From contig JACRKC010000083.1 in the NCBI GenBank assembly GCA_016235555.1, forward strand, positions 62,001-126,000: a stretch of DNA of 64,000 nucleotides. Reading direction: 5' to 3'. Shown piece by piece: positions 57,558 to 64,000 of the stretch (position 1 is its first letter; each line of letters starts with the position of its first letter). The stretch is from Verrucomicrobiota bacterium. GTDB lineage: Bacteria > Verrucomicrobiota > Verrucomicrobiia > Opitutales > Opitutaceae. The notes below the pieces were generated by a model. It saw nothing but the letters and a program-made list of their open reading frames with translations. It had not been told where the DNA came from and did not search any database. A program made the position numbers and the translations under genes.

Positions 57558-58384
57558 GCGAGGAAACGCGCGGCCTCGCTTGCGGTGGCTCCATCATGCA
57601 CGACCGCCAGCAGCGCCCGCGTGATCGCGGCCGGGTTCGGGTGCTGGATGATATTCCGACCGTAAACGATTCCGGCGGCGCCGAGCCGGATGAGCGACTC
57701 GGTGCGCTCGAGGATTTCCTGTTCGCTGGCCTTGCCGCCGCCGCGCACGAGCACCGGCACGTCGCCCGCGATCTGGATCACGGCGGCATAGCCCGCCACC
57801 GGGGACGAAGGGTCGGCCTTGATGATATCGGCGCCTAGCTCCACGGCTTGGCGGACGAGCGGCAGAATTTTCTCCACGTCGCCATCGACCATGTAACCGC
57901 CGGCCTCCGCGTTGCGCTGAAACACCAGCGGCTCGATCATCAGCGGCACCCCGTAGCGGTCGGATGCGGGTTTCAGCGCCAGAATATTCTGAATGCACTG
58001 ATCGGTTACTTCCGGCGCGCCGGGGATCTGAAATAGATTTACCACAATGCATGCCGCATCGAGCTGCACCGCTTGCAGCACTGGCTCGGCGATAATCCGG
58101 CTGAAGGGCGCGCGTGGGAGTTCGGAGCCGTAAACGTTGGCGACATCGGAACGCAGGACGAGCGCCGGCTTGGCCTTGCCAGGCCGGCTCTGCAGGTGCC
58201 GGGCCTGGCCGATGGTGAGCTGAATCGCATCCGGGTTCGCCTCGATCAGCACGTCGATGGTGCGGCGGATGTCCTCGATGCCGCGCAAGAACGAGCGCTC
58301 GTTGAAGAACCCGTGATCGATGGCGACGTCGAAACAACGTCGCGATTTAGGATGAAAGAGGCGGTTGAGTCGGGCGGATTTCAT
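57554..58384 (-). CDS. Class I aldolase of the DhnA / LsrF type
   Basis: A 276-residue TIM-barrel aldolase. FDVAIDHGFFNERSFLRG begins the barrel, AIQLTIGQARHL is strand 2, and GADIIKADPSSPVAGY holds the Schiff-base Lys. PVLVRGGGKASEQEIL and AAGIVYGRNIIQHPNP are the phosphate-binding loops. Relatives cleave fructose-1,6-bisphosphate or phospho-AI-2. It would split the phosphorylated sugar of the cluster into two small phosphates. The ATG at 58384 starts right after a clear GGA-rich site. Confidence 0.83.
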   Translation of the reverse strand: MKSARLNRLFHPKSRRCFDVAIDHGFFNERSFLRGIEDIRRTIDVLIEANPDAIQLTIGQARHLQSRPGKAKPALVLRSDVANVYGSELPRAPFSRIIAEPVLQAVQLDAACIVVNLFQIPGAPEVTDQCIQNILALKPASDRYGVPLMIEPLVFQRNAEAGGYMVDGDVEKILPLVRQAVELGADIIKADPSSPVAGYAAVIQIAGDVPVLVRGGGKASEQEILERTESLIRLGAAGIVYGRNIIQHPNPAAITRALLAVVHDGATASEAARFLA

Positions 58385-58403
58385 GGACTGGAAAAGTGCT
58401 GCG

Positions 58404-59666
58404 CTATCGGGTGACGGTTTCGTTGGCGGCGGCTTTTCCCGGTTCGCGGAAGAAGATCAGAAACACGACGAGCACGGCGACGGCGCCGAGGGCGGGCAGC
58501 ATCCAGATGGCGGACCAGTCGTGCGCGATCGTGCCGCGTGGCGCCGCCAAGGTGTGGGCCGCGAGAACTTTGCCGGCGAGCAAGGTGCCGACAAACGCGC
58601 CCAAGCCCCAGAGGATGAACGCCATCAGGCCCTGCACGGCGCCGCGGATGCGCTCGTTGGCCTCGGCGTCGGCGTAGAGCTGTCCCGCGATGAACAGAAA
58701 ATCATAGCACACGCCGTGCAGCAAAATCGCCGCGAAGATGAGCGCGGTCGCCGCCGCGCCGCCACCGGCGCTCTGCGCGAGCAGAAAATAGCGCGCAGCC
58801 CACGCGAGGATGCCGATGAAAATCGTCTTCTTGTAGCCCCAGCGCCCGAGCATGACCGGCAGCAGGAAGAGGAAGATCACGTCGGACACCTGCGCGAGCG
58901 ACATCTTGCCGGCGAGGCCCGTCCAGCCGATTTCCGTGAGATAAATGCCCGTCATCACGAAATAGAAATAGAGCGGGATGCAGATGAGAAACATGCACGC
59001 GACGAAGATCGCGAACGACGGGCGCTTCAGCAGCGCGAGGGCGTCGAGCCCGAGGAGTTCGCCGACGCTGACGTTGGCCCCGACTTTGCGCGGGGGCGTG
59101 GACGGCAGGAAAAACGAGAAGAGGCCGAACGCGACCGACACGCCGCCGGCGAGGTAGAACTGCAGCGCGGACTGCTCGCCTTGCAGCAGGCTCAGCGTGA
59201 CGCCGCCGGCGATCCACCCGATGGCGGAGAAAATCTTGATGCGCGGAAAATCGCGTTTCGCATCGGCGAGATGGTGCAGCGAGAGGGAGTTGCCGAGGGC
59301 GAGCGTCGGCGCATAGAGCGCGCAGTAGGCGATGAGCAGCGGATAAAAGCCGCCGAAGCTGCCGGCCTGCGCGAGCGCGAACATGGCGAGCCCGCCGAGG
59401 AGGCCGAGCACGCCGAGAATTTTTTGGGAGGCGAAGAATCGGTCGGCGATCAGGCCGACGAAGAACGGCGAGATCATGGAGCCGATGGCAAACGCGCCGT
59501 AGGCGGCACCGATTTGTTCGCCGCCGAACTTGAGGACGTTGGCGAGGTAGGCGCCCATGCTCACATACCACGCGCCCCAGATGAAATACTGGAGGAACAT
59601 GAAAATCGAGAGCTTGAACGCGAGGCCGGGGGGCTGCGGGCGAGGAGTGGCGGCGGGGGTGATCAT
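58404..59666 (-). CDS. MFS transporter of the nucleoside/sugar:H+ symporter type
   Basis: A 420-residue MFS protein with 12 segments. FMFLQYFIWGAWYVSMGAYLA is typical of the NupG and AI-2-linked branch, and GSMISPFFVGLIADRFF is loop 2-3. It is 19 bp upstream of the aldolase gene. The substrate is probably the amino sugar or related polyol taken up for the cluster. Having two MFS genes here suggests two substrates, or uptake and efflux. Confidence 0.83.
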   Translation of the reverse strand: MITPAATPRPQPPGLAFKLSIFMFLQYFIWGAWYVSMGAYLANVLKFGGEQIGAAYGAFAIGSMISPFFVGLIADRFFASQKILGVLGLLGGLAMFALAQAGSFGGFYPLLIAYCALYAPTLALGNSLSLHHLADAKRDFPRIKIFSAIGWIAGGVTLSLLQGEQSALQFYLAGGVSVAFGLFSFFLPSTPPRKVGANVSVGELLGLDALALLKRPSFAIFVACMFLICIPLYFYFVMTGIYLTEIGWTGLAGKMSLAQVSDVIFLFLLPVMLGRWGYKKTIFIGILAWAARYFLLAQSAGGGAAATALIFAAILLHGVCYDFLFIAGQLYADAEANERIRGAVQGLMAFILWGLGAFVGTLLAGKVLAAHTLAAPRGTIAHDWSAIWMLPALGAVAVLVVFLIFFREPGKAAANETVTR

Positions 59667-59705
59667 GGGGTGGCGGGGATGAATGGGCGGCGACAGAACG
59701 GTGAC

Positions 59706-60638
59706 TCAGTGCATTTCGATCGCGCAGGAGCCGATGCCGCCGCGATAGAAATTGAACTGCACGTTGGGATGATCGCCGAGGAGCGACATCGGCACAGCCG
59801 TGTCGATGATGCGTTGCGCGATCATCAGCGTGGTGAGGCGCTGGCCGAAGGGATTGTCGTGATGGCCGGCGTGCCAGATGGAAACTTTCTCAGCCTGCCA
59901 CGTTTCCACCGGACCGACCGTCACGGCTTGCGTGGGCACGAGCGAGACATTGCCGCCGCCGGAGGTGCGGGCGTTTTGCGCGATGGTGACGGGGTGGAGG
60001 TTCACGACGCGGGTGGCGAGCTGGCGGTAGTCGGCGGCGGACGGCGGGGTGTCCTTATGTTTACCGCGGCGCGGGAGCGGATCGTTGAAGGCCCAGTGCT
60101 TGATGTCGCCCTGGCCGCCTTGCATCACGACGCAGCGTGCGCCGGCGTTCCAGGAGGCTTGAAAAGCGCCGGTGTCGGCGGTCGGAAAATGGAGGTTGAC
60201 GTCGGGCATCACGAGCTTGCGCTCGATACGGTTGAAACACATCTCCCGGTCGGCGCGCTCGAACGAGAGCGGGTGCGTGACCGGCACGGAATCGCCGTCG
60301 ATCACCCACTCGTCCATGCCCCAGAAGTGGGCGTCGCGGAGTTTGAGGCCGATCTCGTTGGCGATACGGGCGACGAGCGGAAGTTGCTCCGTGGGGCCGA
60401 TGGGGCCGCAGATGCCGGCGGGATTGTCGGGCGTGGCCTGTTTCCAAGCGTGGATGTATTCGAGCGCCTCGGCGCAGTAGAAATCTTCGAGCGTGTCGTA
60501 GAAGACGACCTTGAAACCGGGCCGTGAGAGACGGCGCATCGCCTCGGGCGTGAGCTTGGCGGCGTCGGCGATGAGGCCGGAGTCGAGCGTGGTGTAGTCC
60601 CACCAATCGGGGGCGAGGGAAGAGAGCTTGCGCGGCAT
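59706..60638 (-). CDS. NagB-superfamily deaminase/isomerase-like protein with altered active site
   Basis: A 310-residue protein with [20 protein letters not shown] (phosphate loop region), [18 protein letters not shown] (in place of the LDEY segment) and [20 protein letters not shown] in place of G-x-G-x-x-G-H-x-A-F-N-x-P, with one extra residue before the His. So the fold and His remain but the catalytic loop is different from nagB at 54323. It is longer than a normal NagB by about 50 residues. It may act on a different amino sugar or be an isomerase. It follows the PIG-L gene in transcription. Confidence 0.72.
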   Translation of the reverse strand: MPRKLSSLAPDWWDYTTLDSGLIADAAKLTPEAMRRLSRPGFKVVFYDTLEDFYCAEALEYIHAWKQATPDNPAGICGPIGPTEQLPLVARIANEIGLKLRDAHFWGMDEWVIDGDSVPVTHPLSFERADREMCFNRIERKLVMPDVNLHFPTADTGAFQASWNAGARCVVMQGGQGDIKHWAFNDPLPRRGKHKDTPPSAADYRQLATRVVNLHPVTIAQNARTSGGGNVSLVPTQAVTVGPVETWQAEKVSIWHAGHHDNPFGQRLTTLMIAQRIIDTAVPMSLLGDHPNVQFNFYRGGIGSCAIEMH

Positions 60639-60674
60639 GAGAGGAGTTTTTTCCTGAGGGGTGGGCGGAAAATA

Positions 60675-61472
60675 TCAGCGGACGGTGAGTCGTTCGAAGG
60701 CCGGGTTGACGCGGTAACGATGACCGAGGGCATCGCGCAGCGGGTCGGCGTCGGGAGTGGAAAAGCCCATGGGCGAATGTCGCCACCAACCTTCGGCGTG
60801 GCGGAAGCGATGCGAGCGGCGGCCGACGGCGAGCGACATGCGCTCCATCGTGCGCAGGTAGGAGTTCATGCCCTGCGAGGCCTGGAGCCAACCTTGCTGG
60901 CTCTTGTGGCAAGTGAGCGCGGCGAGTTTATTTGCCTGGACCGACGTGGTGTCCACGAACGCGCCCGGAGCGACGGCGCGGCGCAGTGGGTCGCAGAGCC
61001 CCATCGGCATCGCGTGATAGACGACGCAGTCGCCGGACGCAGGCGGGGCCTTTTTCCCGGTGGAGACATTCGGGACGCCACGCGCAAACGCCGCCGTGAC
61101 CGCCAGCCGGCAGGTGGTCATGTGGTCCTCCATGTAGTCCTCGGGCGGGTGAGTCAGCACGACGTCGGGTTGGACCTTGCGGATCACGCCCGTGAGCCAG
61201 CGCAGGAGCGGGAGCGTGTAGAGAATCTCTAGGTCGTCGGCCCTGCTCTCGTGATATTCTGCTCCGAGCAACGCGGCGGCGGCCCGAGCTTCCCGGCGCC
61301 GGATGCGACGCAATGCGATAGGACCGTGGACGAGGCTGCCGCCCGATCCGGATGAAACGTTGAGATAGTGCGTGCGCCACCCGGCCTCGCCCAGAAGCAG
61401 CAGTGTGCCGGCCATCGTGAACTCGATGTCGTCGGGATGCGCGGCGATGGCGATGGCGGTGCGTTCAGACAT
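60675..61472 (-). CDS. PIG-L/LmbE-family N-deacetylase
   Basis: A 265-residue zinc deacetylase. IAIAAHPDDIEFTMAGTLLL is the AHPDD zinc motif at the start, and LTHPPEDYMEDHMTTCRLAV supplies the third His. This family removes acetyl groups from GlcNAc-containing glycans and small metabolites. No NagA-type deacetylase is seen, so this one could replace it. It overlaps the dehydrogenase stop by 8 bp and precedes the divergent NagB-like gene. Confidence 0.87.
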   Translation of the reverse strand: MSERTAIAIAAHPDDIEFTMAGTLLLLGEAGWRTHYLNVSSGSGGSLVHGPIALRRIRRREARAAAALLGAEYHESRADDLEILYTLPLLRWLTGVIRKVQPDVVLTHPPEDYMEDHMTTCRLAVTAAFARGVPNVSTGKKAPPASGDCVVYHAMPMGLCDPLRRAVAPGAFVDTTSVQANKLAALTCHKSQQGWLQASQGMNSYLRTMERMSLAVGRRSHRFRHAEGWWRHSPMGFSTPDADPLRDALGHRYRVNPAFERLTVR

Positions 61473-62502
61473 CGAGCTCAGCGAGTTTGACCGGGCGGTT
61501 TTCGCGGACGGAGAGATCGGCGGCGAGGACGGCGAGGTGCGACTTCATCGCCTCGTCGAGCGAGGTGAGCGGCATCGCCTCGCCTCGGTCGAGCGCGGCG
61601 AAGAAGGCCTCGAACTGCGCTTGATAGGGGTGATCGGAGACGTCTCCGGAATCGAGGAGCTTCATGGAAAGCTCGCTCCACTTCGTCTTGTCCACCCCGA
61701 GGCGCGTCGAGTGGAATTTGTTATCGAGCAGCGAGCCCTCGCTGCCGACGAGATGCGTGTGAAAATAGTAGGGCTGCAGGCAGTCGATCACGGAGGCGAC
61801 CTTGCCGAGGCGGCCATCGCGGAATCTCACGAGCGTGACGGAAGTCGTCGGGTATTCGTATTGGGCGAAGATCGCGTTCTGCGAGCACGTCGCGTGGCTC
61901 ACGACCGACTCGACCTCGCCGCCCATGCAGAGGAGCAACGCGTCCATCGCATGGCAGCCGGCGGAGAGCAGGCTGCTGCCGCCGTCGCGTGCGGCGGTGT
62001 TCCAGCGGAACTGGCCATACCACGGGCCGATGCCGTGATAGTAATCCACTTCGCCGTAGTGGATCGTGCCGAGCAGGCCGGCATCGATGACGGATTTGGT
62101 GGCCACGAATTGATGGGAGAAGCGGCACTCGAAACACACGCAGGTCTTCACGCCGGCCGCCTTGACGGCCGCGTTCACGGCGCGGGCGTCGGCCAGCGTG
62201 AGGGTGAGCGGTTTTTCGAGGATGAGATGTTTGCCTGCCCGCGCCGCCGCGATCGCGTGGGCCGCGTGCTGATGGGGATAGCTGCAAATCGAAACCGCGT
62301 GGATGTCCTCGCTCCGCAGCATCGCATCGAGGTCCGAATAGGCGATGATCGTGCCGCCGTGTTTCGCGCTCAGGGCCGCGGAATCCTGCGGACGCGACGA
62401 GCAAATCGCCGTTACCTGGGCAAAGGCAGTAGCGTTGATCGCTTGGATATGGGCCGTGCTGACCCAGCCGTAGCCGATGATACCGATGTTATGTTTCTTC
62501 AT
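61465..62502 (-). CDS. Gfo/Idh/MocA-family oxidoreductase
   Basis: The ATG at 62502 (MKKHNIGIIGYGWVSTAHIQ) is preferred, giving 345 residues; an upstream ATG at 62523 adds seven. GIIGYGWV is the Rossmann loop, LILEKPLTLTLADARA the EKP loop with catalytic Lys, GCHAMDALLLCMGGE carries the active-site His, and DYYHGIGPWYGQFRW lies in the substrate domain. It is the first gene of the cluster transcript and is preceded by copy B of the 238-bp element. Oxidation of the incoming amino sugar is plausible. Confidence 0.83.
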   Translation of the reverse strand: MKKHNIGIIGYGWVSTAHIQAINATAFAQVTAICSSRPQDSAALSAKHGGTIIAYSDLDAMLRSEDIHAVSICSYPHQHAAHAIAAARAGKHLILEKPLTLTLADARAVNAAVKAAGVKTCVCFECRFSHQFVATKSVIDAGLLGTIHYGEVDYYHGIGPWYGQFRWNTAARDGGSSLLSAGCHAMDALLLCMGGEVESVVSHATCSQNAIFAQYEYPTTSVTLVRFRDGRLGKVASVIDCLQPYYFHTHLVGSEGSLLDNKFHSTRLGVDKTKWSELSMKLLDSGDVSDHPYQAQFEAFFAALDRGEAMPLTSLDEAMKSHLAVLAADLSVRENRPVKLAELDV

Positions 62503-62572
62503 GGGGGAGCAGGTGTCGGCCATGGTCGGGGACGATTTTTCAGGACAACAAGCTGCCGCTGACGATCTGGAC

Positions 62573-62810
62573 GAGCAGCCGAAGGGCCCCGCTCCAATCC
62601 CAGCGGTCGGCTGCCGGGCGTGTTTCACCCAAACCACCAGCATGGCGCAGCAATGCCAAATCCAGTGGCACACGAAGATTCTTCGTAGAATAGCCGTTCC
62701 GATCCTGTTCAAGCCAATCGAGCATACCAATGAAACCGCCAGGCCCGGAAAAAACCCTATGTGGCCCCGTCGATTTCTCGCGGCATCGCCGCAAATTGTT
62801 CGCCGACATC
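62573..62810 (-). repeat. 238-bp conserved upstream element, copy B (before the first dehydrogenase gene)
   Basis: Pairs with copy A at 55121-55358. The dyad TGCCA-N7-TGGCA is at 62654-62670, about 155 bp before the start codon, and the related core at 62741-62785. The gap 62503-63109 (607 bp) otherwise shows only the promoter side of the divergent epimerase gene and no other gene. Confidence 0.75.
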
Positions 62811-63109
62811 TCGGCCGCCAATGCGACAATCTGGCGACCGAACCGCAGGAACGAATGGGGCGCACACGTCTGGTCACTACCCCGTCCTTCCCGCTCCCCA
62901 TGCACCAAGCCGTCGCCGGCGGCTGTGGGTTTTTCGGTGACCCGCTTAAGGATTCGGTTCGGTCAGATAGTCTTAGTTGAGGATTGTGCCCGAGTCATTC
63001 TGCAACCGCCCCGCAGCTCGCCCTTCGCGAGCTGCCGATACTTATTCGCTAAAGCAGGCTGATACCCGCGATCACCTACGCCGCCACCACCGCTGATCCG
63101 TTTCCTCCC

Positions 63110-64000
63110 ATGCAACAAGATGCCGCCTGCGTCCAGTCCCGCCTGATGACCGACTACGAAATCGAGTTCACGCTTTCCGAGCCCACGCCGGGCGCAATCT
63201 CGGCCGTCGCGCGCCTCGACGGCGATCACCTCGTGCTCGGCGCTTCGGGCAAGATGGGAGTCACGCTCGCAGCCATGACGCGCCGCGCGCTCGATGCCGC
63301 CGGCAAGCAGACCACTCGCGTCTTCGGCGCCGCCCGCTTTCGCGATTCCGCCGCCCGCGCCTTGCTCGAGCGCTTCGGGGTCGAGGCGGTTGCCTGCGAC
63401 CTCGGTGACTTCGACGCCATGACGCGACTGCCGGCGGCGCCCAACGTGCAATACCTCGCGGGCCAGAAGTTCGGGACTTCCGACGCGCCCGAGGAAACGT
63501 GGTTCGAAAACACCGTGGTGCCCTCACAGGTCGCGCAGCGCTTCAGCGCCTCGCGCATCGTGGTGTTTTCCACCGGTTGCGTCTATCCACTCGCTCCCAC
63601 CGCGGGCCCAGGGTCGAGCGAGGACACCGGTCCGGGATTCCTCGGCGAATACGCCGCCACCTGCATCGGGCGGGAGCGCGTGTTCACCTACTATTCCAAG
63701 CGCCGCGGCCCGCCCGCGCTGCTGTTCCGGCTCAACTACTCCGTCGAGTTCCGCTACGGCGTGCTCGTGGACATCGGCTCGGCCGTGCTCGCCGGCCGTC
63801 CGCTCGATCTCGCCGTGGGCGCGATCAACGTCATCTGGCAGCGCGACGCCTGCGCGCGCGCGATTCAGTGCCTGCTGCACACGGACTCGCCGCCGAAAAA
63901 ACTCAACGTCACCGGCGACAAGATCAGCATGCGCCCCGTGGCCGAGAAGTTTGGGGCGATTTTCGGCCGCGCGCCCGTTTTCACCGGCGCGCCGCAGGCG
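63110..64000 (+). CDS. NAD-dependent epimerase/dehydratase-family protein (3' end beyond window)
   Basis: The frame is open from the ATG at 63110 (MQQDAACVQSRLMTDYEI) to the right edge, 297 codons. LVLGASGKMGVTLAAMTRRAL is the GxxGxxG Rossmann start, FSTGCVYPLAP the catalytic Ser/Thr strand, and the following TGPGFLGEYAATCIGRERVF holds a Tyr close to the YxxxK position. The C-terminal part continues INVIWQRDACARAIQC. The family acts on nucleotide sugars or free sugars. The gene is divergent from the amino-sugar cluster and starts the next unit. Open frames on the minus strand here are shadows. Confidence 0.85.
   Translation, partial: MQQDAACVQSRLMTDYEIEFTLSEPTPGAISAVARLDGDHLVLGASGKMGVTLAAMTRRALDAAGKQTTRVFGAARFRDSAARALLERFGVEAVACDLGDFDAMTRLPAAPNVQYLAGQKFGTSDAPEETWFENTVVPSQVAQRFSASRIVVFSTGCVYPLAPTAGPGSSEDTGPGFLGEYAATCIGRERVFTYYSKRRGPPALLFRLNYSVEFRYGVLVDIGSAVLAGRPLDLAVGAINVIWQRDACARAIQCLLHTDSPPKKLNVTGDKISMRPVAEKFGAIFGRAPVFTGAPQA

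Noticed and set aside
58365-60527. A 720-codon open frame on the plus strand
   Set aside because: Antisense to the MFS and NagB-like genes, with charged low-complexity sequence only.

Overview
The window is a GC-rich stretch that reads as Verrucomicrobiota, most likely Opitutaceae or a near relative. The main signs are a PVC-type membrane-bound dehydrogenase / haem-binding protein with HEAT repeats, TonB-dependent receptors (TBDRs) with an STN or carboxypeptidase-regulatory N-terminus, many Tat-exported enzymes, many Gfo/Idh/MocA oxidoreductases, and an alpha-solenoid repeat protein of a kind common in that phylum. This is inference from gene content; no rRNA or taxonomic marker is present. 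Almost every gene is on the minus strand, so transcription runs right to left. The exceptions are an HxlR regulator at about 37.4 kb and an epimerase gene that runs off the right edge. I see no tRNA, rRNA, CRISPR array, insertion sequence or prophage.

Region 1 (1-16.8 kb) holds secreted and envelope functions: a ceramidase-like hydrolase cut by the left edge, an apiosidase-like glycoside hydrolase coupled to an acetyl-xylan-esterase-type hydrolase, a cysteine-synthase-like enzyme coupled to a PVC haem protein, a Tat-exported DegT aminotransferase, an N,N-dimethylformamidase-like protein, a TBDR with an STN domain, and an AraC regulator.

Region 2 (16.8-36.1 kb) is a tight catabolic operon with a ribose-type ABC importer, a probable D-apionolactonase (apnL family), two D-apiose-dehydrogenase-like oxidoreductases, a ketopantoate-reductase-type enzyme, a four-carbon acid sugar kinase, a phosphotriesterase-VOC fusion, an FAH-family enzyme, an O-methyltransferase, a zinc alcohol dehydrogenase and an UlaG-like lactonase. 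An internally deleted FAH pseudogene and a second TBDR follow. With the apiosidase-like protein this suggests a D-apiose (branched pentose of plant cell walls) locus whose late steps do not match the routes I know.

Region 3 (36.4-38.5 kb) has small redox proteins divergent from an HxlR regulator, an orphan STN protein and gene debris. Region 4 (38.5-48.4 kb) is a ten-gene operon for 4-hydroxybenzoate and protocatechuate degradation by the 4,5-cleavage (lig) pathway: ligA, ligB, ligC, a ligU/galD tautomerase, ligI, ligK, ligJ, pobA, a tandem OsmC protein and an MFS importer. It takes 4-hydroxybenzoate to pyruvate and oxaloacetate.

Region 5 (48.8-52.6 kb) has the membrane-anchored alpha-solenoid protein and a lower-GC beta-helix/Fn3/LamG protein. 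Region 6 (53-62.5 kb) looks like an amino-sugar catabolic cluster: two MFS transporters, two NagB-type deaminases, a PfkB kinase, a DhnA-type aldolase, a PIG-L deacetylase and two Gfo/Idh/MocA dehydrogenases. A family of intergenic elements (at least six copies of a ~40-bp core, two of them inside an ungapped 238-bp element about 86% identical by hand count) lies upstream of several of these operons.
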